A stretch of DNA of 64,000 nucleotides, from the NCBI RefSeq assembly GCF_000686845.1, contig NZ_JMLS01000024.1, forward strand, positions 1 through 64,000. Reading direction: 5' to 3'. Positions 62,899 through 64,000 of the stretch are shown here, in pieces (within the stretch, counting starts at the first letter, position 1; each line of letters begins with the position of its first letter). The position numbers were made by a program, and so were the translations under genes. A model generated the notes under the pieces. The model was not told the DNA's origin and did no database searches. It saw only the letters and a program-made list of their open reading frames with translations. The DNA is from Paenibacillus sp. UNC451MF. Lineage in GTDB: Bacteria; Bacillota; Bacilli; Paenibacillales; NBRC-103111.

Positions 62899-62975
62899 GG
62901 CAACCCGGCTATCATAGCTGTATACAACCTTAGACCCGTGGCTTTGTGTCTCCATCTTTCGACTGGATTTACCTT
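62899..62975 (-). ncRNA. c-di-GMP-I (GEMM) riboswitch aptamer
   Basis: On the minus strand the order GGTAAATCC, TCGAAAGA tetraloop hairpin, GACACAAAGCCACGGGTC, TAAGG, then TAGCCGGGTTGCC matches the GEMM-I consensus (the consensus GACGCAAAGCC has one G-to-A change). GGTAA pairs with TTGCC to close the aptamer, and the GAAA loop has its TAAGG receptor. The terminator 26 bases further on completes the switch. Confidence 0.85.
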
Positions 62976-62979
62976 TTTT

Positions 62980-63317
62980 ATAAAATTTTCAAGTACAGGA
63001 ACGCAGAAATTTGCCCTTAACATCACCTCTAGAAACATTTGTACAAATGTTATTGCGAGTTCAGTAGGTCTATGGATGCAAAAATGATCAATGTAAAATT
63101 TTACTTTTGTATACATAGTACATAATACTCAATACTCCAGTCAATACATTTATTTACAATTGTTTTGTTCTTTCGACAAGAACGATAGAAAAAGTTTAAA
63201 AATATGACAAAAATAAATGCATAATTGTTTGCATTTGAACCTTTAGAAACTGAATCGCCCACTCAAAGAAAACGTTAACTTTCTACATTCCTAGATGGAT
63301 ATAATTTCCTCAATAAC
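62980..63317. other. Upstream region of the chemoreceptor unit
   Basis: AT-rich, with no convincing ORF. The promoter of the riboswitch transcript must lie here, but I see no clear -35/-10 pair. Confidence 0.4.
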
Positions 63318-63346
63318 AAAAAAAAGCCGCAATATCGGCGGCTTTT
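63318..63346 (-). terminator. Rho-independent terminator of the last gene
   Basis: On the minus strand AAAAGCCGC (63338-63346 side) pairs with GCGGCTTTT, followed by an eight-T run (63318-63325). Confidence 0.88.
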
Positions 63347-63390
63347 ATCACAAAATATGGATTTAACATAACAACATTGTAAAGGATAGG

Positions 63391-63897
63391 CTAAATTATC
63401 CCTTCATCCTCTATGGCAAATTCGAAATCGTCCAAATCATAGACTTGAACCTGGATGGCCGCTTCAATCACTTTTTCAATAAAATCAGGCTGATCCGTCA
63501 AAATCGGTGCATGCTCACGTATGGACGTCAAGACGAGCTCCGTCTCGATCGGATCAAAGGCTTCCCCGTACTCTTCATTATCGTAAGAGTTTACCATTGT
63601 TAACGTGACGACATCATTTAGTGGCATCGGCGGACTTTTGGCCCATGGAACATTCAAGGCCCGCTCAATCTTTTTACGGTTCAATGGCTCTTCCAGCAAT
63701 CCGATCAGCTCGGTAATTTTTTGTCTTACATGAGGCTCATCGTTTGGATCCGGCATGATCGGTTCCTTGCTGTCTTTGAGCTCATACAACTCCTGTATCG
63801 TAGTATAAGGAACGATGTATTCAACTGGTTGGCCAGGAACGAGCAGTTCTCCGTACACCGCAATCATAACCGCTTCTATGACAAAGCTTTTGCGCAT
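63391..63897 (-). CDS. Conserved protein of unknown function (Paenibacillus-type)
   Basis: A 168-aa soluble protein; start MRKSFVIEAVMIAVYGELLV (63897) chosen because a GGGGGGCGGAG site lies just upstream. It has YIVPYTTIQELYELKDS, EEPLNRKKIERALNVPWAKSPP and a C-terminal VLTSIREHAPILTDQPDFI followed by an acidic end. The pattern of hydrophobic strands with conserved acidic residues could be a small PIN-like or nucleotide-binding fold, but no catalytic set is clear. It is a single gene with its own terminator. Confidence 0.65.
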   Translation of the reverse strand: MRKSFVIEAVMIAVYGELLVPGQPVEYIVPYTTIQELYELKDSKEPIMPDPNDEPHVRQKITELIGLLEEPLNRKKIERALNVPWAKSPPMPLNDVVTLTMVNSYDNEEYGEAFDPIETELVLTSIREHAPILTDQPDFIEKVIEAAIQVQVYDLDDFEFAIEDEGII

Positions 63898-64000
63898 CGC
63901 TCCGCCCCCCTCTCTGTCTGTAGTGGATCCTTCTAATACCACATTATATCACTATTGCAGCCTGTACACATCCGCAGCTTGCCTATTCAAAACAGCCCAT

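Noticed and set aside
60792-63116. Upstream extension of the chemoreceptor to base 63116
   Set aside because: The extension covers the riboswitch and terminator and lacks a ribosome site; MNTKRF at 62822 has GAGGAG.

Overview
The window looks like chromosomal DNA of a Gram-positive, endospore-former-type Bacillota, most likely Paenibacillus or a close relative. Evidence: strong AGGAGG-type ribosome sites, many U-tailed hairpin terminators, very large surface proteins with S-layer homology (SLH) repeats, a 7TM-type hybrid sensor kinase, a c-di-GMP riboswitch, and family assignments typical of that genus. Species cannot be fixed from sequence alone. No rRNA, tRNA, CRISPR array or phage block was seen.

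Layout. 0-9.8 kb is a patchwork of single genes and scars: the end of an IS110-family element, a decayed ORF, a 167-bp inverted-repeat element, a clostridial-type GC-rich murD with a ParB-like gene behind it, a VOC protein, a PfkB kinase, an AraC/EamA deletion scar, a streptomycin-kinase-like phosphotransferase, an uncharacterised gene, and an MFS pump divergent from its TetR regulator with two palindromic operators between them.

9.8-37.8 kb (28 kb, minus strand) is the centrepiece. A response regulator with a SARP/BTAD output and a double-transmitter hybrid kinase lie directly upstream of three giant exported proteins (1831, 2549 and about 3168 aa; the last two SLH-anchored) and a small secreted trypsin-like protease. 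The promoter region of the first giant gene holds a 9-bp direct repeat at exactly 11-bp pitch, 8 bp upstream of a TATGAT -10 box, which is the textbook geometry of a SARP-activated promoter. I read this as one self-contained signal-controlled cell-surface system. Its function is not known.

38-51 kb is ordinary accessory content: epimerase, DUF1697, cyclase, cupin, GNAT, PadR/DUF2812 pair, broken peptidase E, lipoprotein, APH(3')-like kinase, nucleotidyltransferase, beta-lactamase-fold hydrolase, AzlCD exporter with a TrmB regulator, a FusB-like EF-G-binding protein preceded by a leader peptide and a Shine-Dalgarno-sequestering hairpin, and a fused Ada/AdaB repair protein.

51.4-52.8 kb is an IS3-family element. 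52.9-60.6 kb is a probable aromatic-acid catabolic operon (cupin, TAXI-TRAP transporter, UbiD, UbiX, HpaB-type monooxygenase) with a GntR regulator upstream. 60.8-63.0 kb is a chemoreceptor whose leader carries a c-di-GMP-I riboswitch and a terminator. The window ends with a conserved gene of unknown function.
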